A stretch of 64,000 nt of DNA from Brachypterus glaber (GCA_958510825.1 OY294050.1:9897340-9961339); one strand, 5' to 3'. Shown: positions 23,436 to 37,389, counted from the stretch's first letter. The notes: generated by a model not told the origin, from the sequence alone. Made by a program: numbers and translations.

Positions 23436-23785
23436 ATATATACTAGTTTCAGACCAAGTTTCCGATAAATATATAGCTATATAAAGATATTACCTACCAC
23501 CTGTCTATAAGGTGTTTTAGTGTTTTCCAGATTGGTTATATTTCGCTTTAATATAACCGAATTATCACCTAATAAAAATAATAGACTATGATTATTTTAA
23601 TAAAATGAATCATCAATAACCCTGTCCAATAAAACCTCAATCTATAAAGTTTCAAACAATGTGGCTATTTTTTACGAGCAATAAATCACGTGAAGCATTA
23701 TCCCAAATTCATACCCTAATCCAGCTTAAAGGACCCTGAAAAGGCATTTTGCCGGCATCGGCAAGAAACCTTTATACGGGAAAGG

Positions 23786-24633
23786 CGCCTAATTTCGGAC
23801 GGTTTCCCAATTTCGGATAGTAGCGTATCTAAGATTCTATCTGTAGAGGTAAAGAGAAACTTTCTTTTATGCGAAGCCAAAAGTCAAACTAGATCCGTCC
23901 TGTAATATGATAACGGTAGAGCTTTTCCCCGTTAAATGGCAACAAAAATCGTTTAAATTGCAAATTGCAGTTTTGTGCTCAGTTGCATTAGCATGCTTGT
24001 TTATTTTATAAATAATTGTTATAAAAGTTTGTGTTTATGTCTTGGGTAAGTTAAGATACTGGTTAAGTTGATCCACAAGTCAAAATTAAGCAATTTGAAA
24101 ACATTTCTAATCTAAAAAGCAGAAAGTTGCCTAATTTCGGATAGTGAATTTTTGTGAATTTGTTTCCCAATTTCGGATATCCGAAAGCTAAGTGTTATTT
24201 GGGATAACCAACTATGATTTATTATTATTATAATGATACAAAAAACTAAAATACACAATTCTAAAAAGTTTAAAATTACTTAAGATACTAAGATATCTGA
24301 AATTGGGAATCTAAAATTATGGCTCCTATAGTATTTCGTAAAAAACTGCCTAAAGATTAAATTACTTCTTAAATGTTAAGAAATAACAAGAAACATAAGC
24401 AATGGGATTCAGATCTACTCTTGAAAAAAAATTCGCATATGTCCGAAATTAGGATCCCGTTTTCAAAGTTTTTTTAACCGTATTTTTTTGGAAAAAAACT
24501 GCAATAAAAATATTTTCATAATAAATCATGATTGGCTATAATAAGTTTAATGTTATTATATAAAAAAAATATCAAAAAGTTATACCGCCTAATTAATATT
24601 GGATAAATTGTAAATGGTATCCGAAATTAGGCG
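23786..24633. mobile_element. Element with repeated CCTAATTTCGGA words
   Basis: Inverted ends are CGCCTAATTTCGGA (23786-23799) and TCCGAAATTAGGCG (24620-24633). The word CC(T/C)AATTTCGGA or its inverse recurs about eight times (near 23804, 24129, 24167, 24296 and 24437). Such spaced words could be transposase-binding sites. No transposase frame is seen. Confidence 0.7.
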
Positions 24634-24890
24634 ACTTTCCTCTACACTAAACTAAAAGTGTAGGTAATATCAATAAAAATCAGAATAATTTTAAACCAAT
24701 GATTGTTTTTTATTGTAACAAAGAAAGTTTTATTATATCAATGTTTAAAATTTATTATAATAATATTAAATTTATTTATTTAAAAAAGTAAAAAAGAAAA
24801 TTTTCTTTTTTTTTTCTTTTGAGCATAATTACGACTCCACATTGTGTATGATTTCAAAGTAAAAATTTAATACAAAACATAAGGGAACCA

Positions 24891-25388
24891 CTGCCCTCAA
24901 CGCTTGGGTGGAAAGTCAGCTTAAAGAACACTGGACCGAGCTTAGCGGTTGCAGGCAGGCAAAGAAATTCCTGACCAGGCCAAGCAAAGCTAGGTCGGTC
25001 TGGCTACTAGGAAGGGGCCGAGCAACCATAAGCCTCCTTACAGGGGTCCTTACGGGCCACTGTGGGCTTATGCGACACCTAAGCCTCATGCGGACGGTAA
25101 ACTATCCGACCTGCCCTGGGTGTGGGATGGACGAGGAAACGCCCTACCACTTCATAGGGGAGTGTGAGGCTCTGGGCAGGCTCAGACAAGACGTCTTCGG
25201 AGTGGTAACACTAGCGAAGGAAGAGATGAGCCTCCTAGCCTGGTCAGATGTTATGAACTTCATCAGAAGGTCTGGCAGATTCAGGAAGAGGGAGGATAGG
25301 CAGCAGGTTGGGTAGGTAATCTTGGGGCAGACAAAAATGGCCATTGGGCTTACTTGTCAGGCGTCGGAGCCTACCCACCTTTTACTAC
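24891..25388 (+). mobile_element. 5'-truncated non-LTR retrotransposon 3' end, RNase H region
   Basis: The frame (ALNAWVESQLKEHWTELSGC, LLTGVLTGHCGLMRHLSL, CPGCGMDEETPYHFIGEC) matches the C-terminal RNase H and CCHC-type tail of R1/LOA-like and related insect non-LTR elements. It runs to a stop at 25315, then has about 70 bp of 3' UTR. The local base composition is clearly more GC-rich than its surroundings. Flanking direct repeats TAAGGGAACCA at 24880-24890 and 25389-25399 mark the insertion. The truncated start fits target-primed reverse transcription. Confidence 0.88.
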
Positions 25389-25399
25389 TAAGGGAACCA

Positions 25400-28300
25400 A
25401 TTAATGGTTTGATGTAATTGGAATCGTTTTTGTATAGTCCGACACACGGTAAGAAATCTATGACACGGGGAGGTAGAAGCAAAAAACGCCCCGATTAAAG
25501 CGAATTCAACGTGATCGTGTAGATGGATTTTATATTCAAGTATCTTGCTTTCTAATTTTTTGCCGCATTCTTTCGAGAGCTTTGAAACCGTGTGTCAAAT
25601 ATAATATGATATATTTAATAAAATTTGTAAACTATACTAAGTATAATGTCACTTGAAAACGCAATGTGTTAGAGGGTTAATTAAATTAAATTCATAAAAA
25701 TATCTAAAGATGTTTTTAAAAATCTAAGTATTTTCTATAGTACTTTTTATAGTACTACAAGTACTACAAGTACGTATCTACTGCAATTTAAATACATTAA
25801 AGTAAAAAACTTATTGCTATGCAATTTGAACTTTGTTTCTATAATAAAATATTCATGACCAATAGCTAATAACTAATATATTAGTCATATATGACAAAAG
25901 CAACATATACGGCACGTAAGCCATTTTATTTGAATTATGCTTAAATTAGAAATAAGTAGATATAATTCCCAAAATTAGAATATTATTGCTTGTTATTTTT
26001 TTTATGTGAATATATGAATATGTAAATATATTTAAAAATAATGAAAAAATAACTAAATAATGAAAAAATAAAAAAAAATATTGCATAGGTAATGTGAAAA
26101 GAGCAAGATATTCGCACGTAAGCCATTTATTTTGTTTGAATTATGCTTAAATTAGGAATACTTATGTATAATTCCCAAAATTAGAATAATATTACTAGTT
26201 AACTATTGTTTATATGTACATATATTTAAAATTAATTAATTAAATAATGAATTAATTAAATTTAATTGCAATTAAATATGCAATTTAAATGTAAAGTATA
26301 TATTGACCATCTATAACATTAAAATTAAGTTAAGTCAATTGGCTTAAGTTTTAGCTCATCATGTATAAGTTTTTCTTTTAATTGACCAATCACAGAAGAA
26401 ATTTTAAACAATTTTAATGGCGGTTTCTTAAAAACTATTTTAACCTTTTTTACTTTCTTATAAAACAAGTATTGTTATTTTTCTTTTGCTTAAATCATCT
26501 TATTTTTCCCTGAAACGTCGAAAAAAATCAAAATAAGTAACAACAAAAATATGTGTGTCGGTCTGTCTGTATCCACGATAACTTAAGAACGCTTAAAGCT
26601 AGAGACTTGGTGTGCACATATATTTTTATATTATGTTGAACAATTTCATATTTGAGCAAAATCGGTCAAGGGGAAGTTGAGTAAAAGGGGGTTAAATTTT
26701 TGTTTTGCCCTTTACTTTCTTATTATTAAAAAAAGCACCTAAAAGGTAAATAATATATAGAAAATGTTATTATCGTTTTTTTTTTCATGCCCTTTGTCCC
26801 CCAAAATATTATATTATTATTCATAATAGAAGAAGATTTTAAAAACTATCTAAGGCGAAAAAAAAACACACAAAAAAATATTATAATTTTGTTCCATGAC
26901 GGAATGGGGAAGGGAGCCTTAAAATGTAAAAAAATGTTCACAGTGATATGCATAGAAAATAAAATTACAAAAATTACACAGTCACAAAAAAAAAGGTCAA
27001 GAACTCTTTCAGAGAACTTGTATTCCAATGTACAGCGCTTCAAAATACATGGAAATTCGATGGTTTCCGAAAAAGTTCTTATTCTTTTTTTTGTTTTTTG
27101 AAAAAAAAAAGTCAGGCAGTAACATTAGGTATTAAATAATTTGCGTAAAAACAAGCCACTATATTCTAAAATAGGGTGCTAAACCCCTTATAATCTTATC
27201 AATCGTCAATATAATCTTTGCAGTTTTCAGGTTTTCAGCGCGTCTGCTTAAGCACTGTTCCCATACTTCGTCACTGGGAAACCAAACCCAGGACACAGTG
27301 GGTTATTAACAATAAAAACCTAATTTTGTTATTATAATACTTGAACAAAGTTAAAACTTTCTGAGTAAAAATAATAATAATAATAATAAGTTTTGTTTAA
27401 TGTTTATTTATAACTAATTAGAATTTTGAGGTTATATTGTAACTGTCAAGAGATATAACCTCAAAATTTAAATTAAGAATCATGTTGTTTGTTTGTTTGT
27501 TTAACCTCGTACTATTCTACTTAATTAAGCATCCCCTAAGTCAAGGACTTGTGTGGGCTAGTAGTAGAGGGAACCGGCGGCTTATACTGACTTTCGAACC
27601 AGTTTCTAAGGAGTGTCCGTTTCACTTATCGCCTTCGCTAAATTTCAATTATTAATTAACTGAAAAAAGCAAATGGCGCCAGTGAAAATCGAACTCACGC
27701 TAGTAGGCATGCTATGCATACGCGCTAGCCACTATGATATGCCCATAGTATACTTATACTTATACTAACTTCAAAATAAAGTATATGAATTGTTTACCTG
27801 AGGGGTGTACTGTCCCATGTGTTTGACACCCACTTGTGTAGGTATATTTAAAATAACCTGATTTTGAAAAAGAAAATAGTACATTCAAGCAAAATTTAAC
27901 AGGGCTGAATTTAGCAGATAATAAAGGATACTGCAAATTTATTTCTCCAGTAACTTTAAAGAAATAGATTTTTCTCTGGATTTTCGATATAAACTCCCCA
28001 CAGTGTGGGGATAGGAGACGAAAAGGGACCAATCGATCCCGACGCTAGGGATGACGTCACCATAGCTCTGTGGGAGTTTCGATATACTTTTTAAAGCAGC
28101 CGATATGAGTGAGTGTGCCATGAATGTAAACAAAGAACTCTTTTTAATTTCTAAGTATGGAGATTTTTTAGAGAGCACTTACGAAAAAGAAGTTTTCAGG
28201 CGTGTTTTACATCGATGTATTCCTTTCGCTCTAAAGAAAAAAACTTGTTTAAACTAATTTTTTAGGTTTCTAAAATTAAATTTTTAAAATATATTAATAG

Positions 28301-30869
28301 CAATACCTAGCAATAGAAAATATTAAGATTTTTTTGCTATTTTTAGGGTTTCGTACCTCAAAACCGAAAAGCGGAACCCTTATAGGATCGCCGTCTGCCT
28401 GTCTGTTCGTCTGTCACAGCCGTTTATCTTAGAAACTATATAACCTATAAACATGAAATTTGGCATATACGTAGATTGCCTTAACGAGAACTTAATTCAT
28501 TTGTTTTAAATTTATTTTTAGTTAAAATTGTAAAAATAAAATGTTGGGTTTCTTATGAAAGGTCAATTATAACGCATTTCAAACATTTAAATAAAAAAAC
28601 GAAAAAAAAAAAATAAATTGACTATCGTTAAAAAAAGTGTATTTTTTTTATGTATTTTAAACCTATGAGAGATAAAAAAAAAGAATTATAAGTGTAAAAT
28701 AAACAAGTATAAAATAAACTTTTAAGTATAACTATAGAAAAGTGCATCAAGGTAAGGTAAAGGGATTAGAACTCTTGGAGATATGGGTATATGTTATTAT
28801 ATTGGTATAGGAAAATATACGCTGATATTAAACAAATATTTACAGAATTAAAACTTTTGTATTCATTTGTAAGCATTCCATTACCGCCAACTACGAAACA
28901 CAAATTTTCAAGAACTGCTTAGCTAAAATTACTTGGATGGTTGGACGATAAAAGTTTTATCAAACTTTTGCTTGGCTTTGACTAAATAAGGCATAAATAG
29001 TTATAACATAACTTATAAGTTGACATGGTATGTTACGGTGCGCTAGGACCAAATCATTATTCGATTTTTTAATTAGTAAAGTTTTCTTTTTAAAATTTGT
29101 TTATGTGGGTCGTAAGAATAATTTAAGAAAAAAATTAAAAAAATCTATTAGTTGGTTTTTGAGAAAAACGATTTCATTTAATTTACCTGGTTTTATGTAA
29201 AAAAAAATAAGAAAACAACTTGAATGTTATAAAAACTTCTGTGATAAATTTTGGTACCCAAACCCAAAAGTCGAAATATAAGTTGATGCCTGTGCAAAAT
29301 GTATCAGATTCTGGGTTTATTGTACACCTAAAGTGGGACTTTGTGGCGAGTTTAAAGTTTATGCCCTATATTTTCAGCAGAGTTAAAATACGTAAGAGAG
29401 TTTTAAATTAATATTTACTAGGAGCCCTAGGGAAAATTAATCCCTTTTAGAGTTTTTATAATTTACTAGCCTGCAAACTTTGAATTTCGTTATGCTTAGC
29501 TTTAAAAAGCATGTTTGTTGCAAAAGTATAAGGGTCTGGGCTTACTAGTTCATAGTGTGTTAATAGCACGTAGGATATTTTTAAATAAATGTTTATTAGG
29601 AGCCCTGAATTAACTTATACAAAAAAAAAGGTTTATTTAAAAAGAAACTTCCCGATTATTTTGGAACTGATTGATTAATCGGTTCATAGGCACGCGCCTT
29701 CGCCAAAATTATAAAAAGTATACAAGTCATTTTATAGAAAATATTATAGAAAAAGTACTTTTGGTTTATCTATTGGTAGAAAACTTTATGAAGAATATAT
29801 ATTTTGTCCATATGAATATCTAGATAGTAACATATTCAAAAACAATAAGGAATTAATTTTATTTTTTGTTTTAATGCATTATTTTTATCGTAGCTCTGTA
29901 AAAAACATTGTGCATTATGTGCAAAATGGCCAAAACTACTTTTTAGTAGTTTTAAGGGCCACCAACGATGTTTTAACTTTAAACTTGGGTTAGGTTGACA
30001 GACAACCAATTAGAACACAGCATTTTTAACTTAAACTCAGTTTAGTCGAGATAATCCCAGTTTAAGAGTTGGTGCAAGTGGCCCTAAGTAGTACTTGTTT
30101 GATAAATTATCTTTTTTACGAGCCTCGTACCTCGTTGCGTAAAGTAGACCCGTCCAGCAAAGACGCTGTTTCCGATCTTGGCGCACGAATAACTATCTGG
30201 CCGAAAAGCGTTAGTTAGTATGACGAAGCGTTTAATGTTAGGTATTAATTCTTTCTAGACCTGTTTATTTCATAGGATTAATCGGTGTTTCCGTTTTTTC
30301 TGCTAGTTTATTAGAAAAATAACCTGTTCGTGATAGCTCAGTTAATAACTGCTGTTGTTTAATAGCTAGGTTTGTTCCTAATTTACTGCAACTGCTTGAA
30401 ACATAGGTCTTTCATGTAGGTACTATTACATTAATAGGGTATTTTATAATTATTTTGAAGATTCTGTGTCAATTTTAATCTAAAAAAAATTTAATTGGAC
30501 TCCGCCCGCTTCATTGGAATATTTAACAATATTTAAGATACTTTTTTAAGTAAAACCTAACCTAGAAGAATGTTTTTTTTCTGTAAGCTGATGTTTTATT
30601 CTAAAAAATCTTTTTTGTTTTTAACTTTAGGTCTCTTTTCGCGTGACCACTCATAAATAAATAAATTACATTTTTAATTGGTTTTTATTCTGGAAAATGA
30701 TTTATCCGTACAAATATCAAAGGTAAAATAAAATATCAAATTTTATACCTAAAGGTTAGTTTATCCGGTCAATAACAATAACTAACTAAAACTTAGGTTA
30801 GTTTTTTTTTTCAGAAATAGCATATTAATTAATTGTTTTACTTTAATTTAAGAAAATTAGTAAGTCCAA
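25400..30869. other. SIK intron 4, second part
   Basis: AT-rich, with SINE copy 3, an ACACAGTCAC-type fragment near 26,980, a tract near 28,340 (GGTTTCGTACCTCAAAACCG, GTCTGCCTGTCTGTTCGTCT) typical of dispersed insect repeats, and two near-copies of a CACGTAAGCCATTTTATTTG tract (25,915 and 26,115). Confidence 0.6.
27486..27741 (-). mobile_element. tRNA-related SINE, copy 3
   Basis: Full-length copy with a (GTTT)n tail on the plus strand at its left end, CCTCGTACTATTCTACTTAA and the B-box-like segment near 27690. The family's AAAC tail is clear here. Confidence 0.92.
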
Positions 30870-31200
30870 ATCAAATGAGCCCATAAGGTGCCTTTTTTTA
30901 TTGCAGATTCATGTTCAGCATCCCAAAATACATAAGTATAGGTGTGTGTCAACCCCAGCACAGACAATTTTTTGCGGCTCTTTATAAGGCTCAAAAAGAT
31001 AAAAAAAATTGTCTGTGCTGGTTCATAAGAATATGAATTTTGGGATGCTGAACACGAATCTGTCATAAAAACGGCATTTCATGGGCTCATTTTTTTGCTA
31101 CACTGAAATAATATGAGATGTTTAGACAGTTTTTTCAGTGTAGCAAAAAAATGAGCCCATGAAGTGCCTTTTTTATGACAGATTCGTATTCAGCAACTTT
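30870..31200. repeat. Inverted units of the ACACAGGCCC family
   Basis: Two outward units with TTCAGCATCCCAAAATACAT and its inverse, plus a third partial unit. It ends about 50 bp from the donor of SIK exon 4. Confidence 0.85.
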
Positions 31201-31248
31201 TTTTTTTTGATAATTGTAATTATTATTGAATGATTTTTAAATATTTAC

Positions 31249-31364
31249 CTTTAAATCTCGATGTACAATGTTGCGGTTATGACAATATTCTACAGCTGAC
31301 AGAATTTGCCAGAATTTATTTCTAGCATGCTCCTCAGTCATTCTGCCATACCTTGCGATATAAT
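31249..31364 (-). CDS. Sik2: SIK exon 4: catalytic loop start (HRDLK)
   Basis: The 116-nt exon reads (D)[18 protein letters not shown], then [20 protein letters not shown]. It contains the HRDLK catalytic loop of subdomain VIb, including the catalytic Asp. The acceptor is TTACAG|AT (phase 1) and the donor AAG|GTAAAT (phase 0). Copies of the ACACAGGCCC-type repeat crowd its downstream side (30870-31200), ending about 50 bp from the donor. Confidence 0.95.
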
Positions 31365-31865
31365 CTGTAACAGAAATATTAATTATCTAGGAGTGTTAAA
31401 AAAAACAAATATGTAGTAACAATTTCTAATCCTGTTTTAGTGTATAACAAGATTTATTATTTAATAAATAAAATTTTTATGATTTTTTTTTTAAATTAAA
31501 ATTTTATTGGTTTTAATGACAATCACCTAATTTAATTATTTTACTTTTAGGAACAGGCCCGTAAAATCCAATTTCACGGCCCCAAATCTTTAATGAAAAG
31601 AGTCTCGTCTGGAGGATGTATGTTTGTATTATCCTACTAACACTGGTACGTCGGCCGCCCGATGGCCAATATTTAGCCGACGTAATTTTAGTCGACGGAA
31701 GGTTGGCCATCGGACGACTGTTGTGGGTTTTAGGGTAACAAACTTCCATGCGGTACATTTAAAACAATTTACAATACGATATTTCAAGAACGCATTAATA
31801 TAAAGTCATGAAATTTGGACCTAAGTAACGTTAATTTTACGCATTAAGAATATCATCATAATCAT

Positions 31866-32033
31866 AGGCTTAACTAGGGGGGGCTTAGGGGGCTAAGCCC
31901 CCCAAATTTTGTTAATTCCTCCCCAAATCAAACTATAAAAGTAAAATTACGCATATATTTTTTACATATACATATATGTAGGGGGCTCAAGCCCCCCCCC
32001 CAAAAAAAAAATTTGGACCTGGTTACGCCCCTA
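31866..32033. repeat. Short MITE with G-rich and C-rich arms
   Basis: AGGCTTAACTAGGGGGGGCT and the inverse-like AAGCCCCCCCCC, then CTGGTTACGCCCCT. The middle is AT-rich. Confidence 0.7.
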
Positions 32034-32520
32034 CCCATTCTTATCCTGCTACACTCTTAGAGTCTCTATGTCAAGCCCAGACATAGTTTCTAAAAAAAAA
32101 CTATACTTTTTTCAGTGTACCTACAAATCCATTTGATACCTAACTAGTTAGTTTGCTTTTATAGATTTTAATAATTACTTAGGCGTGTTATATTGTAAAT
32201 TGCACCATTCCTTGATCCCTTTGCCCTCTAGACCAACCCCAAATACTTTAACCCCCAAAAAAGCATTCCCCACAGTTTGCCAATTCTCTCCTTCTACCAA
32301 ATCACTCTTGAATGACGTCAGAGAAATTCAAGGTCTGAAACGACGTGGGAGCCGAGTACACCAAAAGTGACGTTCCGCGAGCAAAGAATCGTTGATGTGA
32401 AAAATGAGATATTAAAATGGAATTAAAAATACATTGTGTTTTACATTTTTCTTCACAGCCTATATCTCCGTTATTATTAAGGATAAACAACCCTGTAAAT
32501 ACCTATACCCTTTGACTTAG

Positions 32521-32716
32521 GGAAATTGTTCCAAAATTCATGCACTTCATACCCCGGTTCTCGCGTTATTATACATTATAATAATAATAATAATAATAGG
32601 GGGTGTGTTAGGGGGGGTAGCCAAAATATTAAATCTCCACAGCCTTGAATAACGCGAGAATCGAGGTATGAAGTGTATGAATTTTGGTACATTTTGCGTT
32701 ACGTAATACACGTTCC
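32521..32716. mobile_element. Palindromic MITE, CTTCATACCCCG core, copy 1
   Basis: CACTTCATACCCCGGTTCTC with GCGTTATTA on the left and AATAACGCGAGAATCGAGGT on the right, around a TAA repeat and GGGG run. The outer right end is TTGCGTTACGTAATAC. Confidence 0.8.
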
Positions 32717-33403
32717 CTTACCTGCTTAAAACCAACCCCTACTTGTTTTCTTAACAGCACCCCCTATCTTTTTTAGTGATCATCAAAGGATACTAAAGTC
32801 TAATTATAATATTACTTTATAGTATAAAGTTTATATTCTTCTTCTGGGAAGTCACTTAAAACCAAAGAAAAACGAGATAGAATGCACTTTAATATAACCT
32901 CCTCCTTTTTTGGAAGTCGATTAAAACAGTTACATACATATTTAAAAAGTTGATTTTGACAAAAAACGGATAAATCATAGAATTATTTTTTTAAATTCTT
33001 TATGTAGGGTTTTAAATTAAAGGTTGCAAAAAGATGATTTTTATAAAACGATGATAAATTTTTATATTTCCAGGCTTCGCTCGTTTTAATGTGACTTCAT
33101 CAGGGTAGTCAGATTTTCGTTTGGATCATATGTGCCGGTCCCAAGGAGTCCACTTTTTGTTCATACACTGGTAGCTATTAATTGGGGTCCTTAAATTTTC
33201 TAATACAGAGATTTTTTTATTTAAGGTTGATCGGGTCCTTTGAGATATATTTTTTTACGCTGGGGTTCCTGCAACTACTGACGTGAGATTTTTTACTTAA
33301 CTACTAAGGTGGAGTCTTGCAAACTTTACAGGATTTATTCCTGAAAAATATACTTTTATGAATAAGTGAGAAAAAATAATACTTTTACGTATCAAATTCT
33401 TTC

Positions 33404-33405
<2 letters not shown>

Positions 33406-33479
<74 letters not shown>
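33406..33479. repeat. (TC)n microsatellite
   Basis: About 37 uninterrupted TC units. Other simple tracts are a 29-A run at 22583, GGTA units at 36649, TAA units at 27367 and 32580, and a G run at 55497. Confidence 0.98.
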
Positions 33480-33485
<6 letters not shown>

Positions 33486-34751
33486 TTCATAGCTCAAATG
33501 GCACTACAGTTTATAAATAGGAAGGTTATAGAGACTGCGGGCTGGTGAAATTTAATTTTCAGATGGTAGTATCATTCGGAGTCTATCATACTCCATATCA
33601 GTAGCTACGGGTTATAAATAAGGCCCGTAATTTTTCTGCTATTTTTAATAAAGGCTGAGTGGGCTCTTGGAGAAATATTTTTTATGCCAAGGCTTGCTTT
33701 GATTTTAAATAGAACTGAGATTGTTTTATAATTTTGCTAAAGGGTGGTCACGCCCTTTAAAGGCCCTTTAACAAATGTTTTATTTTTATGCGGACACACG
33801 TAATAAATTGAACACGTAAAATTTCCCATTAAACTTTGAAAGTAATATTCGATTTTGCATTTTTACTTTTTTTCCTTTTTTACCAAGTTTGCCTGCCTCC
33901 GGAGGACTGGGCCCGGCAACTTTGTAACCCCTGTGGCCCCTGTGCCCTGGTCGGTTAATAATGCAAGGTTTGTTACTCTTCTTAAAATTACTGATAACAC
34001 ATTAAAGTGTCTTTTTGTCTGGAACGTTCCAAACGCAAGCAAATGAAAGGGCATAGGGTAACATTTTCAGAAACAAAAACTAGATGAAAATTGTTTTCAA
34101 CTTGAACTTTTCTGTATAAGAGAATGTATAACTATAGGTCAAACTCGAAAAAGATATTTGTACAGTTTATAAGTTTTAGTTTTATTTTATGAAACTTATA
34201 AGATTGTTTCATTTTGCTTTTCCATAATAAAAAGAAAAACTTGAGTTCACCCTTAGGGTTAAACGAGAATAAAATAATAGGATTAAACGAGCATAAATTT
34301 ATTTTATTTTATAAAATAAAAGTTTACTTTATAATTACATTACATTTTTAAAATATACAGTACCAAAATAGCAGTATCTACCTAGCAATAAAAAGTTTCA
34401 TCAAATCATTATTTTAGCTCACTTTTCTTCTAAAATCATAGGATAATAAAATATCCTACGGACAAATTTTAATTCGGCGACTCAACATTAGTTGAAATTC
34501 CTCGATTTTCTAACCCTAAAAGTTCCAATATCTTACTACTTAAAAAAAGTCATTATTTTCCAGACTTTTTATCATAAAAATTTGAAATCAGGGCAAAAAA
34601 AGTTACAATTTATTGCCTTGTGTTAATAAATCCAAAACCAGCCAAGGGGGAAAGGGGTTAGGCTGTTCTGGTTCTGGTAGGCTCATATAACGAAAAAACA
34701 CTATACAAAAGTACGTATGTATCTTATTTGAAACAAATGACTTTAACTGGA

Positions 34752-35016
34752 AGGATTGGTGTAGTGGTCTACGGCGTCTGTACATGACAAGTCTATTAGC
34801 CAACTAGCGTGAGTTCGATTCTCACTGGCGCCGATTTGACTTTTTCAGTTAATTAATAATTAAAATTTGACGAATGCGTAAGTAAAGCGGACACTCCCTA
34901 TAAAAACTGGTTCGAAAGTCAGTATAAGCCGGTGGTTCCCTCTACTACTAGCCCACACAAGTCCTGGACTTAGGGGATGCTTAATTAAGTAGAATACTAC
35001 GAGGTTAAACAAACAT
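34752..35016 (+). mobile_element. tRNA-related SINE, copy 4
   Basis: Full-length plus-strand copy from GGATTGGTGTAGTGGTCTAC to ACGAGGTTAAACAAAC. It lies in the intron downstream of exon 3, opposite in orientation to the copies at 27486 and 37921. Confidence 0.92.
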
Positions 35017-35667
35017 GTAATGTAATGTCCTCGTTTAAAAACCACAGCACAAATGGGGGAAAAAAAGAGTTTCACATACACCATTTCAGATTGAAAAGGC
35101 TATAGGTGTCTCATTCTCTAATATAATTTCTACTAATAAGATTATTTTCAGCATAAAGAGGAAAATGTATTTTTATTTTTGCTTAAAGCATACATCGAGT
35201 TTTAAGTATTTTAAACAAGAGAATAATATAATACATTAAATCATCATCAATAGTTTAAATTGGGCTAAGCCCAGTTCTACATATATATTTCCTTTTAAAA
35301 ACAGATAAAATCCTAATATGCGAAAAAGAACAGCTTTCTTTCTTGCATTTAATCGAAACACTTTACAGAGACTGTATTTGCAACTCCCTAAGGCTACTAT
35401 ACCATATTTAGGGTTTTATTTTGTTTTTGTCACGAAAGAATGCTAAGTGAGCATACTATATTTTAAAGTGTACTCAAATTCATACCCTTAAACCTTTTGT
35501 TGTTTTATTTTATTTTTTTTTATTTTCAAGCCCATTTTCTCGTGAAAAAAAAAACTGTTGCAAGCACAAAACAATTTTTTACTTTACTTGCAAGTATTTA
35601 GATGGTATAAGGACTTCTTGTAGTATTTGGTGCCATTTAGAGACCACAGACCATTTTTTATAAGGTA

Positions 35668-36223
35668 CCCAGTAAACACGTAAGGTTGCAGATATCCTGA
35701 AGAATTTTTGAAAAGGGATACATTGTGACTTCTCTCCGCAACCACTATGCAACTTTTATAAAACGTTTTTCTGTGATAACAATGTAATTCTTCAGCACTC
35801 CTACCAGCAATCACATGTAATTTTTCAATAAGTACCTAACTTAATATATTAATTTTAGTTAAGGCCTAGGTCATGCTAATTTAGTGCACATCACTGGATT
35901 AGTAAATGGGACCCTCTATGCCTGCCATTGGGAATACACTATGTAGTCTACAGCTTTCCCCTTTAACAAACAAGCTTGTTTGTTAAAGGGGAAAACTTGC
36001 AAATTGCGAAGTTTATTAGAAGTACATATAAATATATAAAAAAAAGTAATTGTTACTATGTATATAATGTACATCCCTATAGTAAAACTTAAAAAAAGTG
36101 TAATTTGCGACATTCGTAATTCACCAGCATTTTCTGAACAATGAAACAAGAAGTCTTATAAGAAGTTGAACTTCTTGATGCAACTTTGTGAGAACTTCTT
36201 GTAGAAGTTTTGTGTTTACTGGG
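35668..36223. mobile_element. CCCAG-ended element with AACTTCTT-word arm
   Basis: The left end is CCCAGTAAACAC and the right end GTGTTTACTGGG, an exact inverse. TA lies on both flanks. The right arm has AGAAGTTGAACTTCTTGATG and GAACTTCTTGTAGAAGTT; the left arm has weaker, related words. An inner palindrome CTTTAACAAACAAGCTTGTT lies near 35,965. Confidence 0.65.
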
Positions 36224-37389
36224 TATATATTTATAAAATATAATAATGTAATTTTAAGGTCGCCATCTTTTCTTACAAAATTTCTTACTACGTCAGTGAA
36301 ATGAATAACTAAAAGACGCCCCTGGTGACCCTGGAGATGTAACTTAAATGGCGTAGGGTCTGACATGTTGCAACATGGTAAATAGAATAGGGAGTTTCCA
36401 ATTAGGTGAACTTTAAAATTTATTGCCGATCGAGTGAAACACAACGAGATGTAGCAAGACCCAAAGAGATAAATGGGGCATCAAATTAAACTAAAGGATA
36501 TAGGTTTTAATTAGCCAAAAACAAAAGTAAACTGAATTTTGACCCAGTGTCACTGGCGAGATACAGACAAACGCTTAATAAGTTATCATAAAAATCGGTC
36601 CGGTTTTTTAGGTTCTAGATAAAATAAACAATCATCTCTAGCTAGCTAGGTAGGTAGGTAGGTAGGTAGGAGATAGGATACTATGCCATGGTACAATTTT
36701 TTTTATCCGTGTATGTAAAACATCAATTTTTTATTGTATACGTATTGTATATAATTAATGTGTTTATATATAGCCTAATTTTTGGAATAAGTATTAGTAT
36801 TAATTAGTATTTTGTGTTGTTTTTACAGAAGAAAGTGAGTCTACCGCCCCACACAGTAAAACAATAACATAGTACGTGTAAAGATGCAAATCGCTTGCAA
36901 AATAACTTTACACCAGAGACTATCTAATTGCTTAATTGCTGTATGCTTTACACTACGATATTCTAAAAATGTTTTTAAAATTTTAGGTTATCCTTCTTCC
37001 ACGACTTTTTATTTGGGCGCCAAATTTGAAATATTTTGCTCGCGTTTCATATAACCCGGGGTGCTTCATAAATACTCACGAAAAATATAAAACTTGCGTG
37101 TCTCATTTCCTTGTTTTAATTAAATGTGTGTTAGTCTCAATGCAGGTGTTGATCTATCACTAGACCTAAATATTTAATTTTTTAAGTATCAGTTTTTTTG
37201 TGGGCAATTGCAGTTATGTTACAGAAAATAAGTAAATTCCCTTGTCTGATATAACTATATTTAAATAACTAGATCTACATGATTTGAATTTAATCAGAAT
37301 GAAAGCGGAAATTTATTTTGGAAAATAGGTATTATCGAAATTTTCATGCATATACAGCATTTCCATATAGATAAAATCAAATAACTTAC

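Larger units (their letters stand above)
32717..35667. other. SIK intron 3, middle part
   Basis: Holds the TC microsatellite, SINE copy 4 and otherwise AT-rich DNA. Short open frames here show no family features. Confidence 0.6.

Noticed and set aside
33366..33548. Ser-Leu repeat protein
   Set aside because: Translation of the TC microsatellite.
34752..34840. A genuine tRNA gene
   Set aside because: It has A- and B-box-like words but no full cloverleaf, and it is one of six dispersed copies with a SINE body and AAAC tail.
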